Positions 1-10,984 of a stretch of DNA of 64,000 nucleotides are shown here, one piece after another. The position numbers were made by a program, and so were the translations under genes. This stretch comes from Bursaphelenchus xylophilus. Taxonomy: Eukaryota; Nematoda; Chromadorea; Rhabditida; Aphelenchoididae. Each line of letters starts with the position of its first letter. Position 1 is the stretch's first letter. The notes below the pieces were generated by a model. That model saw nothing but the letters and a program-made list of their open reading frames with translations. It was not told the origin of the DNA and did no database searches. The stretch lies in the NCBI GenBank assembly GCA_904066235.2, contig CAJFCV020000001.1:2790001-2854000 (forward strand). The letters are read 5' to 3'.

Positions 1-517
1 TTGGCCGTGACCAGGCCGCCGGAGCCACAGGAAAGCTCTTATGTAAGGGCAAACCAGCAGTCGGAGTGAGCGTCAAACTCTGGGACGACGACAGTAAGTT
101 TTTTAGGCCATACCTAGATTCGTATTTTAAAAGCATTTGCAGTAAAAATCTTACGTTGAGAAAATCATACTTCATATTTTAGGCCCGGACTTGGACGACA
201 AAATGGATGAAACCACAACCGACAGCGAGGGGCGATTCCAACTGGAAGGACATGCTAGAGAATATACGAATATCGACCCCAAAATCAACATTGACCACGA
301 TTGTGACGATCGCTGGGTAAGTATTTCTTATGCGAAAAATAGCAAAAAAAATCCTAATTTATTTTTGCACCACTTCTAGCTATGCCAACGCAGACTCACG
401 ATCTACATTCCTGACAGTTACATCAACGATGGCGGTCGCGCGGAGCGTTTCTACGACGTCGGAGTAATCGAATTGTCTGGCGAATTCGAAGGAGAAAAGA
501 GAGACTGCATTCACTAG
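1..517 (+). CDS. Transthyretin-like (TTL) secreted protein, 5' end outside window
   Basis: C-terminal three exons of a nematode transthyretin-like family protein. Exons are 1-93 (frame starts at base 3), 183-316 and 380-517, joined in phase with GT/AG borders. The order of hallmarks matches the family: GRDQAAGATGKLLCKGKPA, a KLWDDD stretch, a GRFQLEGHAREYTNIDPK segment followed by HDC, and a C-terminal YDVGVIELSGEF stretch before a terminal Cys. TTL proteins are small, normally signal-peptide-bearing extracellular proteins of nematodes; most have no known ligand. The signal peptide and start codon lie before the window. The next gene downstream is a paralogue with the same intron positions. 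Intron 1 holds a CGTATTTTA copy (121-129) of the recurring decamer. Confidence 0.9.
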
Positions 518-564
518 GATTTTCACGACCTTATTTTATATGTATCTATGGATCTATTGCGATA

Positions 565-570
565 AATAAA
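565..570 (+). terminator. Poly(A) signal AATAAA of the first TTL gene
   Basis: AATAAA lies 48 bases after the TAG stop of the upstream TTL gene, a normal distance for a nematode 3' UTR. Confidence 0.6.
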
Positions 571-940
571 CCTATCTTTTATATTAACCATGGTATTTAA
601 TTTTTTCCCCCGTATTTTACACCATTCCGGCAGGATTGGCACAAAATTTTTATTGAAATATAAACTCAGACCGGATATTACACTTGATTACCAAGTGTAA
701 TATAAATACCTCGAGAGATCACAAAGCAAAGTTGATTGATTGCGAAGACGAGTGAATTTGAAATGTTTACGTTAAGAGAACAACTTGATAACAGAACCAA
801 TGAAAAGTTCTTTTCTTCAAGCTCTCAAGTTTACATGAGTCATATTACTCATGAAGCTTGCATGTGAGTCACGAGGGCAAATGCGGGAGTCGTTTTGTTA
901 CAAATACCTCTCTTCACACACGTTCTATCTACTAATCAAT

Positions 941-954
941 CAAATTCTAGAAAA
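941..954 (+). promoter_or_regulatory. Probable trans-splice acceptor before the second TTL start
   Basis: The sequence AAATTCTAG followed by AAAA ends right at the ATG at 955. A 3' splice site with no upstream in-gene exon just before a start codon is the usual nematode outron signature. No spliced-leader sequence can be checked here. Confidence 0.5.
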
Positions 955-1549
955 ATGACTTCAAGCTTAAAATTTTTTTCCATTTCGATATTATCCATGG
1001 TAGTGATGGAAAATCCTGTAAATTCTATTGGAATTGGTAGAGAACAAAGTGCAGGAGTCAAAGGGATATTGTTGTGCAAAGGCGAGCCAGCTTACAAAGT
1101 GGAAGTCAAGCTGTATGACGAGGATTTCGGTGAGTTTTACCTTATTTTAGGTGGGAAGACACCCGTGTCTATTATCAGTCCAAAAAAGTACATAAAATTC
1201 CTTTCCTTAGGCCTGGACCTCGATGATTTGCTAGATAGTGGCATGACCAATGCCATGGGCGAATTTCAGCTTCAGGGATCGACGTATGAGTTCATGACTA
1301 TCGACCCAAAGCTCAATGTTTACCACGACTGCGAGGATTCAATGGTAAGCAAAAAAAGTCGTATTTTACAACCTAAACACCTGTAAAATTGAAATAAAAT
1401 TGATCTTACAGCCTTGCCAACGAAAATTCTCTATTGAGATCCCGAAACGATACGTTTTCGATGGTGAACGACCTGGATTTGTCTATGATATTGGAGTAGT
1501 CGAGTTGTCTGGAGAAATGCCCGATGAATCACGTGATTGCCTCCATTAA
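955..1549 (+). CDS. Transthyretin-like (TTL) secreted protein, complete
   Basis: Three exons, 955-1129, 1211-1344 and 1412-1549, give a 148-aa protein, typical for the family. I chose the ATG at 955 rather than the in-frame one at 895. TTCTAG immediately precedes AAAAATG, so a trans-splice acceptor probably defines the 5' end, and this start begins directly with a hydrophobic signal-like stretch (LKFFSISILSMVVM). Family marks follow: GREQSAGVKGILLCKGEPA, VKLYDED, GEFQLQGSTYEFMTIDPK, then YHDCED, and a C-terminal DIGVVELSGEM segment. Intron positions equal those of the neighbour at 1-517, so the two are tandem duplicates. Ligand unknown; extracellular location inferred from the family. Confidence 0.9.
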
Positions 1550-1568
1550 AGCCTATAAAATCGCACGT

Positions 1569-1574
1569 AATAAA
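1569..1574 (+). terminator. Poly(A) signal AATAAA of the second TTL gene
   Basis: AATAAA occurs 20 bases after the stop of the TTL gene ending at 1549. Confidence 0.6.
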
Positions 1575-1793
1575 ACTACTCACCTCTAAACATACGATGC
1601 AATCGAGCGGCGTAATAAATCTGATTGTGAGGTCATTTTATTGTCGGACACGTTTCATCGTATAACACACTACGCGAGTTGCAGATATATCGGGCGCGAG
1701 ACGCGGAAAAAGAAATTCCTAAAATATTGGGAAATTGCAAAATGTTTCAAGTTTTCTCGAGTTTTAGCAGTAATTCAGTTTGGGTTGGGAAAT

Positions 1794-2906
1794 ATGGTTA
1801 CCAACGAGCATTTGGAGGACGCCGACAACGAATTTGAGCTGAGCAGCGATGTTCTGGCCATGATCGCCGAGATCAAAGCGAAGAATGACGCTCCCTTGGA
1901 TGAAAACGAGAACACTGCAAACTCAAAGACGGAGATTTGGAGTGTAAGTCCTTTTTTATTTTGTGTTTCAGGTTTAGGAAGATTATAGCGATGTTAAATC
2001 AGCCCTTTTTCATGTGCATTACCTGAAGCTTGAGCTGAAAAAATATGGAATAGTTTTGTCCGAAATTTTTTGGAGACGATCTCGGAGATACAGGGAAGCT
2101 TTGCGGAAATTTTGGCTTTGCTTCTTTTTAAAATCTTAGAATTACACCTGATGTTATTTTATACATCTGCTGATATCTAAATTTCTTTTTTGTTGGACTT
2201 TATCGTACAATTTCAGATGAGCCAGTTCTGGTACACCAAGGATACCTCCGACAAGCTCTGTGAAGAAATTCTCGAGCTCGCCAAGAGCTTCAATGGACCC
2301 GTGAAGGTTGCGTTTTTGTCTTGTCCGACGATATTTGAGGCTCTCGAGAAGAAAAAGGTATGTCTTTTGTTTTTTCTTGATGTTTAGGTATCCGAAGCGT
2401 ATTCTGGGCCTTTGTAATGTTATTTTCTGTCTTCAGGAGGTTTCGTTTGAGCTGTACACGCATCTGTACGAGTTTGACACTCGATTTGGCGAAGCTCATC
2501 CGAATTTTACCTTCTACGATTACAACGATCCTCTTGAGGTCCCGGCAGCTCACAGAAATCTGTTTGACATTATTGTTGTCGATCCTCCTCACCTTTCCGA
2601 TGAGTGTGCTGTAAAATACGCTCAGACGATGCGCGTATTGGCCAAAGAGAAAGATTCGCCAATAATATATTGTACTGCAGCAAAAATGGAGGAAATTGTA
2701 AGTAATTTCTTTTCTTTTGGTTTGGTTTTTAGGTGAATTCGTCGATAATTCGACTCTAGAGGTGATTTGGTGTCGTTTTACAGGTCAAAAAGTTGTTCAA
2801 CGTGCGAATGACCAATTTCCATCCTGAGCACAACTCGAAATTGGGAAATATCTTCTGTTGTTATACGAATTACGAACCGAAGACCTTCCAATGGGATGAG
2901 GAATGA
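1794..2906 (+). CDS. EEF1AKMT1: EEF1A lysine methyltransferase 1-like (N6AMT2 family)
   Basis: Four exons (1794-1943, 2217-2357, 2437-2697, 2784-2906) join in phase to 224 aa, close to the human protein. The family transfers methyl groups from S-adenosylmethionine to a lysine of translation elongation factor 1A; it was first annotated as an N6-adenine DNA methyltransferase. Visible marks: an acidic N-terminus, SQFWYTKDT at the start of exon 2, VAFLSCPTIFEAL as the SAM-binding strand region, EFDTRFG, then the catalytic-type tetrapeptide DPPH in IIVVDPPHLSDE near residue 140, and a C-terminal LGNIFCCYTNYE. ATTCAG lies 14 bases before the ATG, suggesting an outron. The gene converges on the transporter starting at 3135 with about 230 bases between stops. 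Confidence 0.92.
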
Positions 2907-3134
2907 GGTTGGTTACATTTTTAAACCATGGATGTCATCTTTGGCTGATCTAAAACTTGAAAAATTTTGATTTTTGCAGAAAATCTGCTCGCTGGTACAA
3001 TTGCAATGTTGCGATGGTTTGGTTACTGCAAAAACTCCTAAAACTTCTAAAAATCGTTTCTTTGTTATACAAATCTCATCTATTCAAAAGTAAAAGCACT
3101 TTTACTGTGTTTTATATATAATCTTTATCTTAAT

Positions 3135-5667
3135 TTAGCCCGAAATTGAGGACTGTTTGACAATTTTTTCGCCTTTTGCATTCCAATTTTCCTTCGAATT
3201 GGCCTTATTGATCTGTGTGAAGTTCCCAGGCCGATCGGTAACGTAGATTAGGAACAAAATATTGGCCACAATGCAGGTCCCAGCCATAATTAGGTAGATG
3301 ATTCTCCACTGATCGCGATCCGACTGGTCCGAAACAAACAAGTAGACCATCAGAGGGGAGTAAAAGAACGAAACGCACTTGAGAAATTGGATATTCGCAA
3401 TGATAAAGTGCGTGTATTGCCTGGAATTTGCATTTAGCTATATAAAAAATTATTTTTTTGCTAGTTTACCTTGAAACAAGAGAGCCACACTTGTAAAAAC
3501 CCCCACAATTTGCTCCAATTACCGCGTAGTTCAAGGTGGTACAAGCCACGGACCAGGCCGCCCATGAGTTGGGGATAAATCCAACGGCAATAAAGAGAAT
3601 CGCAGAGCCTTTCAGGGCGATTGTATTGCATATCCGCATCTTATTCACTTCACTGAGGAATCTAAAAGGGATTTTGGTAAAAATTTGGAGTGTTTGGGGA
3701 AAGAAAAGGCAAGAATTTATTAATTTTTGCCATGGATAATATTGCAAAAGGTCAAAAATTTTTGATTTACTACTAATTTTCGTTTTTAGAACGTCAAATT
3801 ATATGCAAAAAATTATAGATTGGACTGTCCATGTACAGTGGGGGGACCTGAGCCAGCGGCAAAAAACGTACTATTTTGCACCCAGGAAGTATCAAAAAAT
3901 GTTGCAAAATACCTCTCTCTCCAAGTGAAAAAGTGCGATTTCAAAATCGCGCCCTTCAAAACGAAAGTTTTTCACTTGGAGAGAGAGGCATTTTGCTACA
4001 TTTTTTGATACTTCCCGGATGCAAAATGGTACTTTTTTTGCCGCTGGATCAGGTCCGTCACTGTAGCAATTTTTTCTGGCGGATAGCCTCCAGATAGAGC
4101 TAGAGCCCTCACTTTATCCGATCGGAAACCCAACCAAAAAATAGTTTAGACGGAATATGAGCCAAGGGTGGGAACATGCTCAGCGTAGCCGAAATTTCCA
4201 ACGAATATCCGAGTACGTCTCTCAGATAGGTCGCGAAGTAGGTTAGCAAGAAAATTGATGAGATAATATCGGCGAATGCGTTGAACCAAACGACCAGTAC
4301 CACTTTGTTGGTGAGAATTTGCTGAAAATGCGGGTTTGAGAACATTAATGGGAGGATTGATACGAATTTTTACGGCGGGCTTTGCTATTAGTCGGGGCTT
4401 ACCTTATAAGGCAAGAAGCCATCCAATTTTCTCTCATTGCTTTGCTTTCCAGTCATGATTATTCTCTTCTCACTATCATTAACTTTCTTATGGTGTTCTG
4501 GATAGTCGGTGTATAGCCATATCCAAAGACCGAAGAGAATTGGGCCAACGGCCGCGTGGAAGTAATAAACGGAGCGCCAGCCAAGCGGTGAGACGCAGAG
4601 CTAAAATATTGAGCGGTATATTTTAGCGAGTCAGAGTGTAAAATTGGAATCAGTTGTAAAAAGGATCCTTACCTCTCCAGAAATAGGATTAGTGATGACG
4701 GCCGAAACTTGGGAGAAAATGGTCATCGCCGAGAGGAAAAACCCGTTTTCTTCCAGTGCTGCCCATCGCGAACAGACCATTCCAATGGCCGCGAAATTGG
4801 CTCCAAATGATACGCCCTGAAAGTAGAGGTTGTAAAACAGGAGACTTTCATATTGGCAAAATATGGGAATATGGATTACCTGGAAGAATCTGATCACTAG
4901 AAATGCATATAGGTGTAGATCATTGGCGGCGGGGACCAGAGCCGTACTTGAGAAAGAGATCACACCTGAAAATGTTGGGTTAGTTTGGTTTTTTGTTCCT
5001 TATTGGGGTTGTATCAAAGATATGAATGGATTTAGAAGCCGAAATAAACGTCATTATATACAAGTCCGTTCGCAAAGTCGCTGGGGTGATTTCGGCGACA
5101 TGAAATATGTAATGTCACCGAAATTACTCCAGCAACTTTTCGAACGAACCAGGACTTCCGACCGTTGTTCCACGAGACACGAATTTTGATATCAAAAGAT
5201 ATCACAGGGACGAAAAAATGAGGCTGCATTTTTTCGTCCCTGTGATACCTTTTGATACGAGATTTGGCGTCTCCTGGATCTCTTTCTCGACTGTTTTGCT
5301 TTCCGGAACAGCTTCGGAGCTACACAAAGATAACATATGTTAACTTACCAGCCGTAAAGAAGACCCATCTCGCCCCATAGCGGCCATACAGCCAGTTAAA
5401 CGGGAACGTTGACAAGATACTTCCAATTGACATTGCCCACAGTAGCTTTGAGTTTCGACTTTGCTCCGCCTTGTCGGTCACAGTGTGCGTCATGTTCCCA
5501 TCGTCTCGGCATAGCATTGTGACATTGAATGCTAGCACGTTCGAGCATATTGAGGTCAGGCAACACATAGTCAAGAATAATATGAAATATCGGAACCCTC
5601 TGGATGACTTGGATGGAGTCGATGGGGCTTCATTTTCATCCACAGCGAAAATCTTAGCCGATGGCAT
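3135..5667 (-). CDS. SLC17-like anion/phosphate cotransporter (MFS), copy a
   Basis: Seven exons on the reverse strand: 5667-5349, 4965-4880, 4816-4673, 4600-4403, 4321-4113, 3661-3470, 3420-3135. They join in phase to 477 aa. An in-frame ATG at 5697 would add ten residues. It is a twelve-helix-type major facilitator of the Na+/phosphate and vesicular-glutamate (SLC17) branch: a first helix after RGFRYFILF, an extracellular loop with NMTHTVTDKAEQ, YGRYGARWVF between helices 2 and 3, the block RWAALEENGFFLSAMT, GWRSVYYFHA, and a last helix before DRPGNFTQI. The substrate is unknown; an organic or inorganic anion is the family expectation. Copies b and c share every intron, but this copy is clearly more diverged. 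Intron 1 carries a D repeat and a 33-bp hairpin, intron 5 a B element. Confidence 0.88.
3836..4063. mobile_element. Family B MITE
   Basis: 228-bp palindrome bounded by CAGTG...CACTG with TA on both sides, inside intron 5 of transporter copy a. It contains the paired blocks TTTTGCA(C/T)CC(A/G)GGAAGTATC and their complement. Confidence 0.85.
5062..5156. mobile_element. Family D MITE, short copy
   Basis: AAGTCCGTTCGCAAAGTCGC at the left pairs with a degenerate GCAACTTTTCGAACG...GGACTT at the right. It lies in intron 1 of transporter copy a. Confidence 0.65.
5187..5258. repeat. Near-perfect hairpin, arms ~33 bp, loop ~6 bases
   Basis: TCACAGGGACGAAAAAATG on the left arm is followed after AGGCTG by its exact complement CATTTTTTCGTCCCTGTGA. 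The stem continues outwards through TATCAAAAG with a few mismatches. It sits in intron 1 of transporter copy a. It may be a tiny inverted-repeat element or a transcribed hairpin. Confidence 0.7.
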
Positions 5668-5697
5668 TTCTAGTTTCCGCACAAAACGTAAAGGCAA

Positions 5698-6036
5698 TTA
5701 ATTTTGTTGTAAAAGAGCCGAACATTGATTTTTATCTTGTTTTCTTGCCGCTCCCTGAAATAATCGGAATAATGAAAGAATGGAACAGTTTGTTATCGTG
5801 AGGGTCCTTATGACGGAGCACGAAATACTTTTTGATTAGAGGGTTAGGCAGTCGCACCCAGAAAGGAGTTGGGATCGGAAACGTAGGAGTTGTGCTAGGT
5901 TGAGAGGAAACAGAAATAGGAAACGTTTATTGTTCTTTTTCAACATGTGTAGACTTTTTGCACAAAGAAGCAAAATGCCCGGTGCGCCGCGAAAAGAGTC
6001 TACGAACTTTCGAAAAAGCGCAGAAATAGCGATAAT
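5698..6036. other. Spacer between transporter copies a and b
   Basis: No coding potential seen. It should hold the promoter of copy a. One weak inverted pair, GTAGACTTTTTGC near 5947 and AAAAGAGTCTAC near 5990, may be a decayed small element. The left edge of the 5.6-kb tandem duplication lies at about 6037. Confidence 0.4.
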
Positions 6037-6056
6037 TACGAATACAATACTTTTGA

Positions 6057-6062
6057 TTTATT
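6057..6062 (-). terminator. Poly(A) signal (AATAAA on - strand), transporter copy b
   Basis: TTTATT on the plus strand, 60 bases beyond the copy b stop. The same signal is conserved at the equivalent place of copy c. Confidence 0.55.
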
Positions 6063-6121
6063 AAGACCCGTTATGAAACAAATACTGATATGCACATCGT
6101 AGAATACATTTGACATCCCTT

Positions 6122-8799
6122 TCATTGTGAATTTGTACCATTTTCAAGTGATTTCCCATTCTTCTCGCCTGAACTGGTTTTAGAATTCGCCTTGTTGATC
6201 TTAGTGAATTCTGCTGGCTGATCGGTCACAAAAATTAAAAATAGCGTATTCCCGATGATTAGCGTGGCAGCCATGATAAAGTAGATTATTCTCCATTGAT
6301 CGCGGCTTGATTGATCCGAAACAAACAAGTAGACCATCAACGGAGAGACAAACAACGATATGCACTTGAGAAATTGAATATTTGCGATGACAAAGTGCGA
6401 GTATTGCCTGAACTTGAGTGTTTATGGGGGTAAAATACGGGAGAAAAGGTTAATAACTTACCTAGACACCAAAGACCCGCATTTATAGAACCCAGCGCAA
6501 TTTGCTCCGATAAACGCGTAGTTCAAGGTGGTGCACGCCACGGACCAACCAGCCAAGGAGTTCGGGATAAATCCAACGGCAATAAAGAGAATCGCGGAGC
6601 CTTTTAGAGCAATTGTGTTGCAGATTCTCATCTTATTTACTTCGCTGATGAACCTGCAACGATTTGCGTTTACACTCAGCTAGACGACTAGATGAGAATA
6701 GGCATGGCTCCGTGCCGGGCTTTCCAAAATTTTCCGGCCCGGGCCGGGCCGACTAATTTCTCGGCCCGACCCCGGGCTTCGATTTTCAGGCCCGGTTTTT
6801 TTGAAATCTGGATTTTGCCCGGGAAAAAAAGGAAAAATAGGGGTTTCGTTAGATTTTTTCATTTTTTCGAACACAATGCTGATAGCGAACGTAAAGTGAC
6901 CTTATTTACCACTCGCCCAAATTAAAAAATAATTTTCCAGTCAATTTGAAAAAATTTTCAGAATTTCTTAAGTGCGACCTCATAGTTAATACGCTGGCAA
7001 AAAAAGAAAAAGGAAAAATTTTCAAAAATACGCAATACGCTTGTAGGTTTTTTCAGATCCGACAAAAGATCTGTGATAAAATATTTTTGCTAAAATTTGG
7101 GTGGCTCTACACAAAAGCTTATGATTTTTTGTAACCATATGGTAAGAAAATATATGGCGACTTAATAATTTATAAAATAGTCAAGCGGCAATTGCATATG
7201 TATAGGTTTTGCTACATTATTGTTTACATTTTGTGAAAATGTGCCATAATTTTCCCTTCATCTCTTGCTTTCTTTCTTTCCAACCTAGTTCAAAAATTTT
7301 CCGGGCCGAACCGGGCCGGAAAATTTTTTCCGGGCCGAACCGGGCTTTCCAAATTTTCCAAGCCCGGGCCCGGCTTGGAGATTTAGGCCCGGCCCGCAGG
7401 CCCGGGCCGGGCTGGCCCGGTTTGCAGCCATGCTTAGATGAGAATAAGCGAATAGTAACTGGGGTAATGATTGCATAAAGCTGACCGTAATTTATCGAAA
7501 ACCCAGCCAAAAATCAGTTTAGCTGGGACATGGGACATAGCTGGGAACATGCTCAAGACTGCCGCCGTTTCCAACGGGTATCCAAGTACGTCTTTGAGGT
7601 AGGTTGGGAAGTAGGTCAGCAAAAAGATGGCCGAAATAATGTCGGCGAAAGCGTTGAACCACACGACGAGGATGACTTTGTTAGTGAAAATTTGCTAAAT
7701 TTAGATTTCAAAACTTTTTTGTCGAAATTTACCTTATAAGGCAAAAAGCCATCCAATTTTCTCTCCCCGTAATGCTTTCCAGCCATGATTATGTCTTTTT
7801 CGGTGTTGTTCACCGATTTATGATATTCTGGATAGTCGGTGTAGAGCCATATCCAAAGGCCAAAAAGAATGGGGTCAGCTGCTGCGTGGAAGTAGTAAAC
7901 GGAGCGCCAGCCCAGCGGTGAGACGCAGAGCTAAAGTATTGAGCGATATATGACTCTGTCGGGAAAATAACGTGGATTAGTCGCGCTTGGGAGTTGCCCA
8001 TCATTGATTTGGACGACTAGCCATTGGGGTGTGTGACGAGGCGAGACCTTTTGCCGCGACAAATCCGAATTATTTCCCCGACAGACTGATATTGAAATTG
8101 CAATAAGACATGGTTATCTTACCCAACCTGAAACCGGATTTGTGATGATGACCGAAATTTGAGAGAAAATGGTCATTGCCGAGAGGAAGAATCCGTTTTC
8201 ATCCAGCGCTGCCCATCGCGAACAGACCATTCCAATGGCAGCGAAATTGGCTCCGAATGCCACACCCTATAAGATCAGGTTTTGAACAGTCTAAAATGAA
8301 ACACTAATTTTACCTGGAAAAATCTAATAATGATGAATGTATAAAAACTAAGGTCAGCGGAGGCTGGGACGAGGGCTGTGCTGATAAACGAGATTACACC
8401 TGAAAATTAGTGTATGAGCTATTAGCTATTGTCCAGGACAAGGTTGTTATAAAGTATGTAATGTAGCTTACCCGCGCCAAAGAAAACCCATCTAGCGCCG
8501 AAACGACTGTACAGCAAATTGAATGGAATGGTAGCTACAATGCTTCCAACTGACACGGCCCACAGTAAAATTGAGTTTCTGTTTTGTTGTTCTTTATCCG
8601 TTACAGAGCGTGTCATATTTCCATTATCACTGCACAGCATGGTAACGTTGAATGCTACCATGTTGGAGCATATTGAGGTCAGACAAGCGGTGGTTAAGAA
8701 TAAGATGAGATAACGGAATCCTTTGGATGGTTTTGTCGGTGTAGTGGTTGTTGGGGTGGTATCTGGAGGGGATATTGATAGGGGTTTGCTGGACGTCAT
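6122..8799 (-). CDS. SLC17-like anion/phosphate cotransporter (MFS), copy b
   Basis: Seven exons: 8799-8472, 8399-8314, 8266-8123, 7930-7733, 7694-7486, 6653-6462, 6407-6122, giving 480 aa in one open frame. Exon lengths 328, 86, 144, 198, 209, 192 and 286 equal those of copy c exactly. Marks are the same as copy a: N-terminal Thr/Pro-rich TPTTTTPTKPSKGFRY, VTMLCSDNGNMTRSV in the first loop, YSRFGARWVFFGAG, SRWAALDENGFFLSAMTIFS, LCVSPLGWRSVYYFHAA and a C-terminal VTDQPAEFTKINKANSK. It is a plasma or vesicle membrane transporter by family; the substrate is unknown. Intron 5 (7485-6654) is enlarged by a 738-bp hAT-like insertion, intron 3 by a family A MITE. It belongs to the first unit of the 5.6-kb tandem duplication. 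Confidence 0.88.
6691..7444. mobile_element. hAT-like non-autonomous element with 8-bp target duplication
   Basis: Element 6699-7436 (738 bp), flanked by GATGAGAA at 6691-6698 and again at 7437-7444. The ends are TAGGCATGGCT and, inverted, TAAGCATGGCT. Both subterminal regions are runs of GGCCCGG-type repeats (about 6715-6800 and 7295-7430); the middle is AT-rich and non-coding. The paralogous intron of copy c (12,29x) has a single GATAAGAA and no insert. An 8-bp duplication fits the hAT superfamily. Confidence 0.85.
7951..8089. mobile_element. Family A MITE (GTGGAT subtype)
   Basis: TGACTCTGTCGGGAAAATAA at the left pairs with TTATTTCCCCGACAGACTGA at the right. It lies in intron 3 of transporter copy b, and copy c has an A element in the same intron. 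Confidence 0.85.
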
Positions 8800-8965
8800 T
8801 GCTGATTACGAGAGAGTTGATGAAAAAAGGGTGATTTATTCCCAGTGAGCTGATGGCTGAAATTGTTTGAAAGTGTTTTATTACTCGTAAATTTCCAAAA
8901 TTGCTCGATAAATAAAGTTAGAATATAAAGAACCCTACAGTAGATACATCAGAAACAACTTTTTG
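8800..8965 (-). promoter_or_regulatory. Putative promoter and 5' flank of transporter copy b
   Basis: The 5' flank is conserved with that of copy c (14,023-14,190): GAGAGTTGATGAAAAAAGGG, a stretch around GAGCTGATGGCTGAAATT, and TATAAAGAA(C/A)CCT(A/G)CAGTAGATACATC. Conservation outside the exons could reflect either recent duplication or function. Confidence 0.4.
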
Positions 8966-9049
8966 CAAATAAGGAGGAGTAGAATCATGATTTGAGTATT
9001 TTATGACTCCTAAGCGCCTACTATGTGGGTTTAAAAAAGAAGCAAGACC

Positions 9050-9205
9050 TTACAGGGGAAGTACTCCAATTGCGACGCTCAGGTTTGAATGAAATTTGGC
9101 ACAAGTTTAGAATAATATTTTTAAGACGAAACCCTGTTTGGCCATTGCGGAAACGACCGCGATTTTAGGTAGAAATTGGCAAAGTGAACTTTCAGGAGAA
9201 TTTTG
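9050..9205. mobile_element. Family E element, left part
   Basis: TTACAGGGGAAGTACTCC starts the block, followed by a degenerate GCGACGCTCAGG and the ATGAAATTTGGCACAA sequence shared with other E copies. The right half is missing. Confidence 0.65.
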
Positions 9206-9439
9206 GTAGAACTCCTTTTTTTTAATAATAAAAAACTCATAGGGACTACAAAGGACGTCAACAAATTTTATATTATATTATATAGGTACAACAAATACGT
9301 GCGGTTTGACAATGGAATGAGAAATCATGTTGAACAATATTTTCAAAGCATTAATTGTGCAAAAACATGATAACTGATGTACTGAACTGGAGGACACGGT
9401 TTGTTTTTGTAAAAAAACATGCAAGATTAGAGCGGCTTG

Positions 9440-9690
9440 TAAAACAAACTCATGGACCGCTTAAAAAATAGCGATTTGGCAACGACTTTGATGAGGAATG
9501 GACGAACTAGTCCAATTCCGCGGATAAACCATATTGTTAAGCAAAATGTTTCGCCTCGCCAAAAAAGGGTGCTATCGCGCATGTATCCAGCTGTGGCAAG
9601 CCGTCCAGTTGCGACAAGGCTTTGCGCGGCGGTACACTATGCACACATGTCTAGAATTTTTAGTCCCTCTAGTATAAAATAAAACACGTT
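9440..9690. repeat. Repeat K, shared with 14,300-14,370 and 45,676-45,740
   Basis: AATAGCGATTTGGCAACGA here resembles AATAGCGATTTTACAACGA at 14,321, as expected if it is part of the tandem duplication. The right part (ACACATGTCTAGAATTTTTAG) resembles sequence near 45,710. The open frame across it is not conserved, so I do not call a gene. Confidence 0.4.
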
Positions 9691-10034
9691 TATTATGATT
9701 TTTTCAAACGCGATATTCCCATGGTTCCTAGTAATGGAAGCGAGTGAGAGAAGCGAGAGCATACGTATGATCGGGGTGACGTTCGTAGTTCAAAAGGTTG
9801 TGAACTTAATCGTGTAAAGTGTTGAAGGAGTATGGGATTGGTAATATTATAGAGGGAAAAATAAATAATAAGGGAGTTGAAGAGTTTAGGTGCAGATTTG
9901 GGGATGCATTTCATGTGCAGATCACCATAATTTTTCTACGGGGTTAGTCGATGTGCGTTGTGCATTAGTGATAATTTTGGCGCCTGAATTGGGAAAAATC
10001 GTTGATCCTTAAAAATTTTTGGGATTTTTTATGG
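9691..10034. other. Non-coding stretch, nothing recognised
   Basis: AT-rich sequence without a credible exon or a repeat I can name. Confidence 0.3.
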
Positions 10035-10190
10035 GAATCGTTTCATAATTCGTGCTTTACAGAAAATCCTCATTTCGCGTAGTCTCTCGGCCGCAAAACT
10101 GCGCGAGCTAAAAATTTTTTGCAATTGATATGTGCTCTGTATCCTATGTATGCAAAATTTAAAGAAACCTGAGCGTCGCACTTCCCTTGT
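10035..10190. mobile_element. Family E element, right part
   Basis: The shared E blocks are present: CGTGCTTTACAGAAAATCC, TCTCTCGGCCGCAAAACTGC, GCGCGAGCTAAAAATTTTT, and the end GAGCGTCGCACTTCCCTTG. The left half is absent. Confidence 0.65.
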
Positions 10191-10766
10191 CAATTTTAAT
10201 CTCCTTTGAAGCTTGTGAGAACACTGATCACTGATACAACAAAATTTTATTACGCGAGAACTGTTGAGCGACCTTTGACATGAATATGTAAATCCGCATC
10301 TCCTAACAGGAAAAGCGCGGTGGTAGAACAACTCATTCAACGTCGAAAGCACTGAATTTTGTACGATATAAAATAAATTAACCCAGAAATGAATAATCTG
10401 ACAGTGATCCAACCTCTGACTCATTAAATTTGAATCTTTATGATAGATCAATTATATAAATTTTTAAACATATGAAACAAAGCCTCAACCAAACATGAAC
10501 TTTATAAAACGTTTGATCCAAAGAACCGCTTTTCAAAAATCAAGCGTATAAATACCTCCAACCATTACCCCGGTAGATAACCAGTAGTGTTTATTCAGTT
10601 ATGTTAGCCTCCATTGCGCTAGAACAGCAAATGTTTTTACTGTTTTGTTCGCAAATAATCCCCGAGGTCTTTGTTTCTGCGTTTATTTGCAAAGGTAATA
10701 TTGCTACTGGGGTTAAGAGTTGCAAAATGTGATGTGACAATATTAGGATGTAGTAGAAGCTCTAGT

Positions 10767-10954
10767 AGTCCGTTAGTTAAGTCGCTGGAGTTATGTCTGC
10801 CGTTTCCACTGTGAAGAAAAAGTCAGGGTGCGAGTCACAGCCCAGAAAAGTCATTTCGTGAGAAAAAGCAATAAATTGCACAATGTGAAGCAAACTTTTG
10901 TTTTCGCACAGTGCTTGCTGCCAAAATCACTCCATCGACTTTGCAAACGGACTA
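10767..10954. mobile_element. Family D MITE
   Basis: TAGTCCGTTAGTTAAGTCGCTGGAG at the left (first bases given only as far as needed) pairs with ATCGACTTTGCAAACGGACTA at the right. The GTCAGGGTGCGAGTCACAGC block is shared with the copy at 25,453. Confidence 0.75.
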
Positions 10955-10984
10955 GTATCAGCCGCTGGAAATTGATGTATCCGA

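Noticed and set aside
895..954. Longer N-terminus of the second TTL protein (start at 895)
   Set aside because: It would put a splice-acceptor-like TTCTAG inside the coding region and precede the signal peptide with 20 unrelated residues; the ATG at 955 fits the family.
10029..10451. 140-aa frame on the - strand
   Set aside because: Crosses an E remnant; no conserved family and no matching frame in the duplicated unit.
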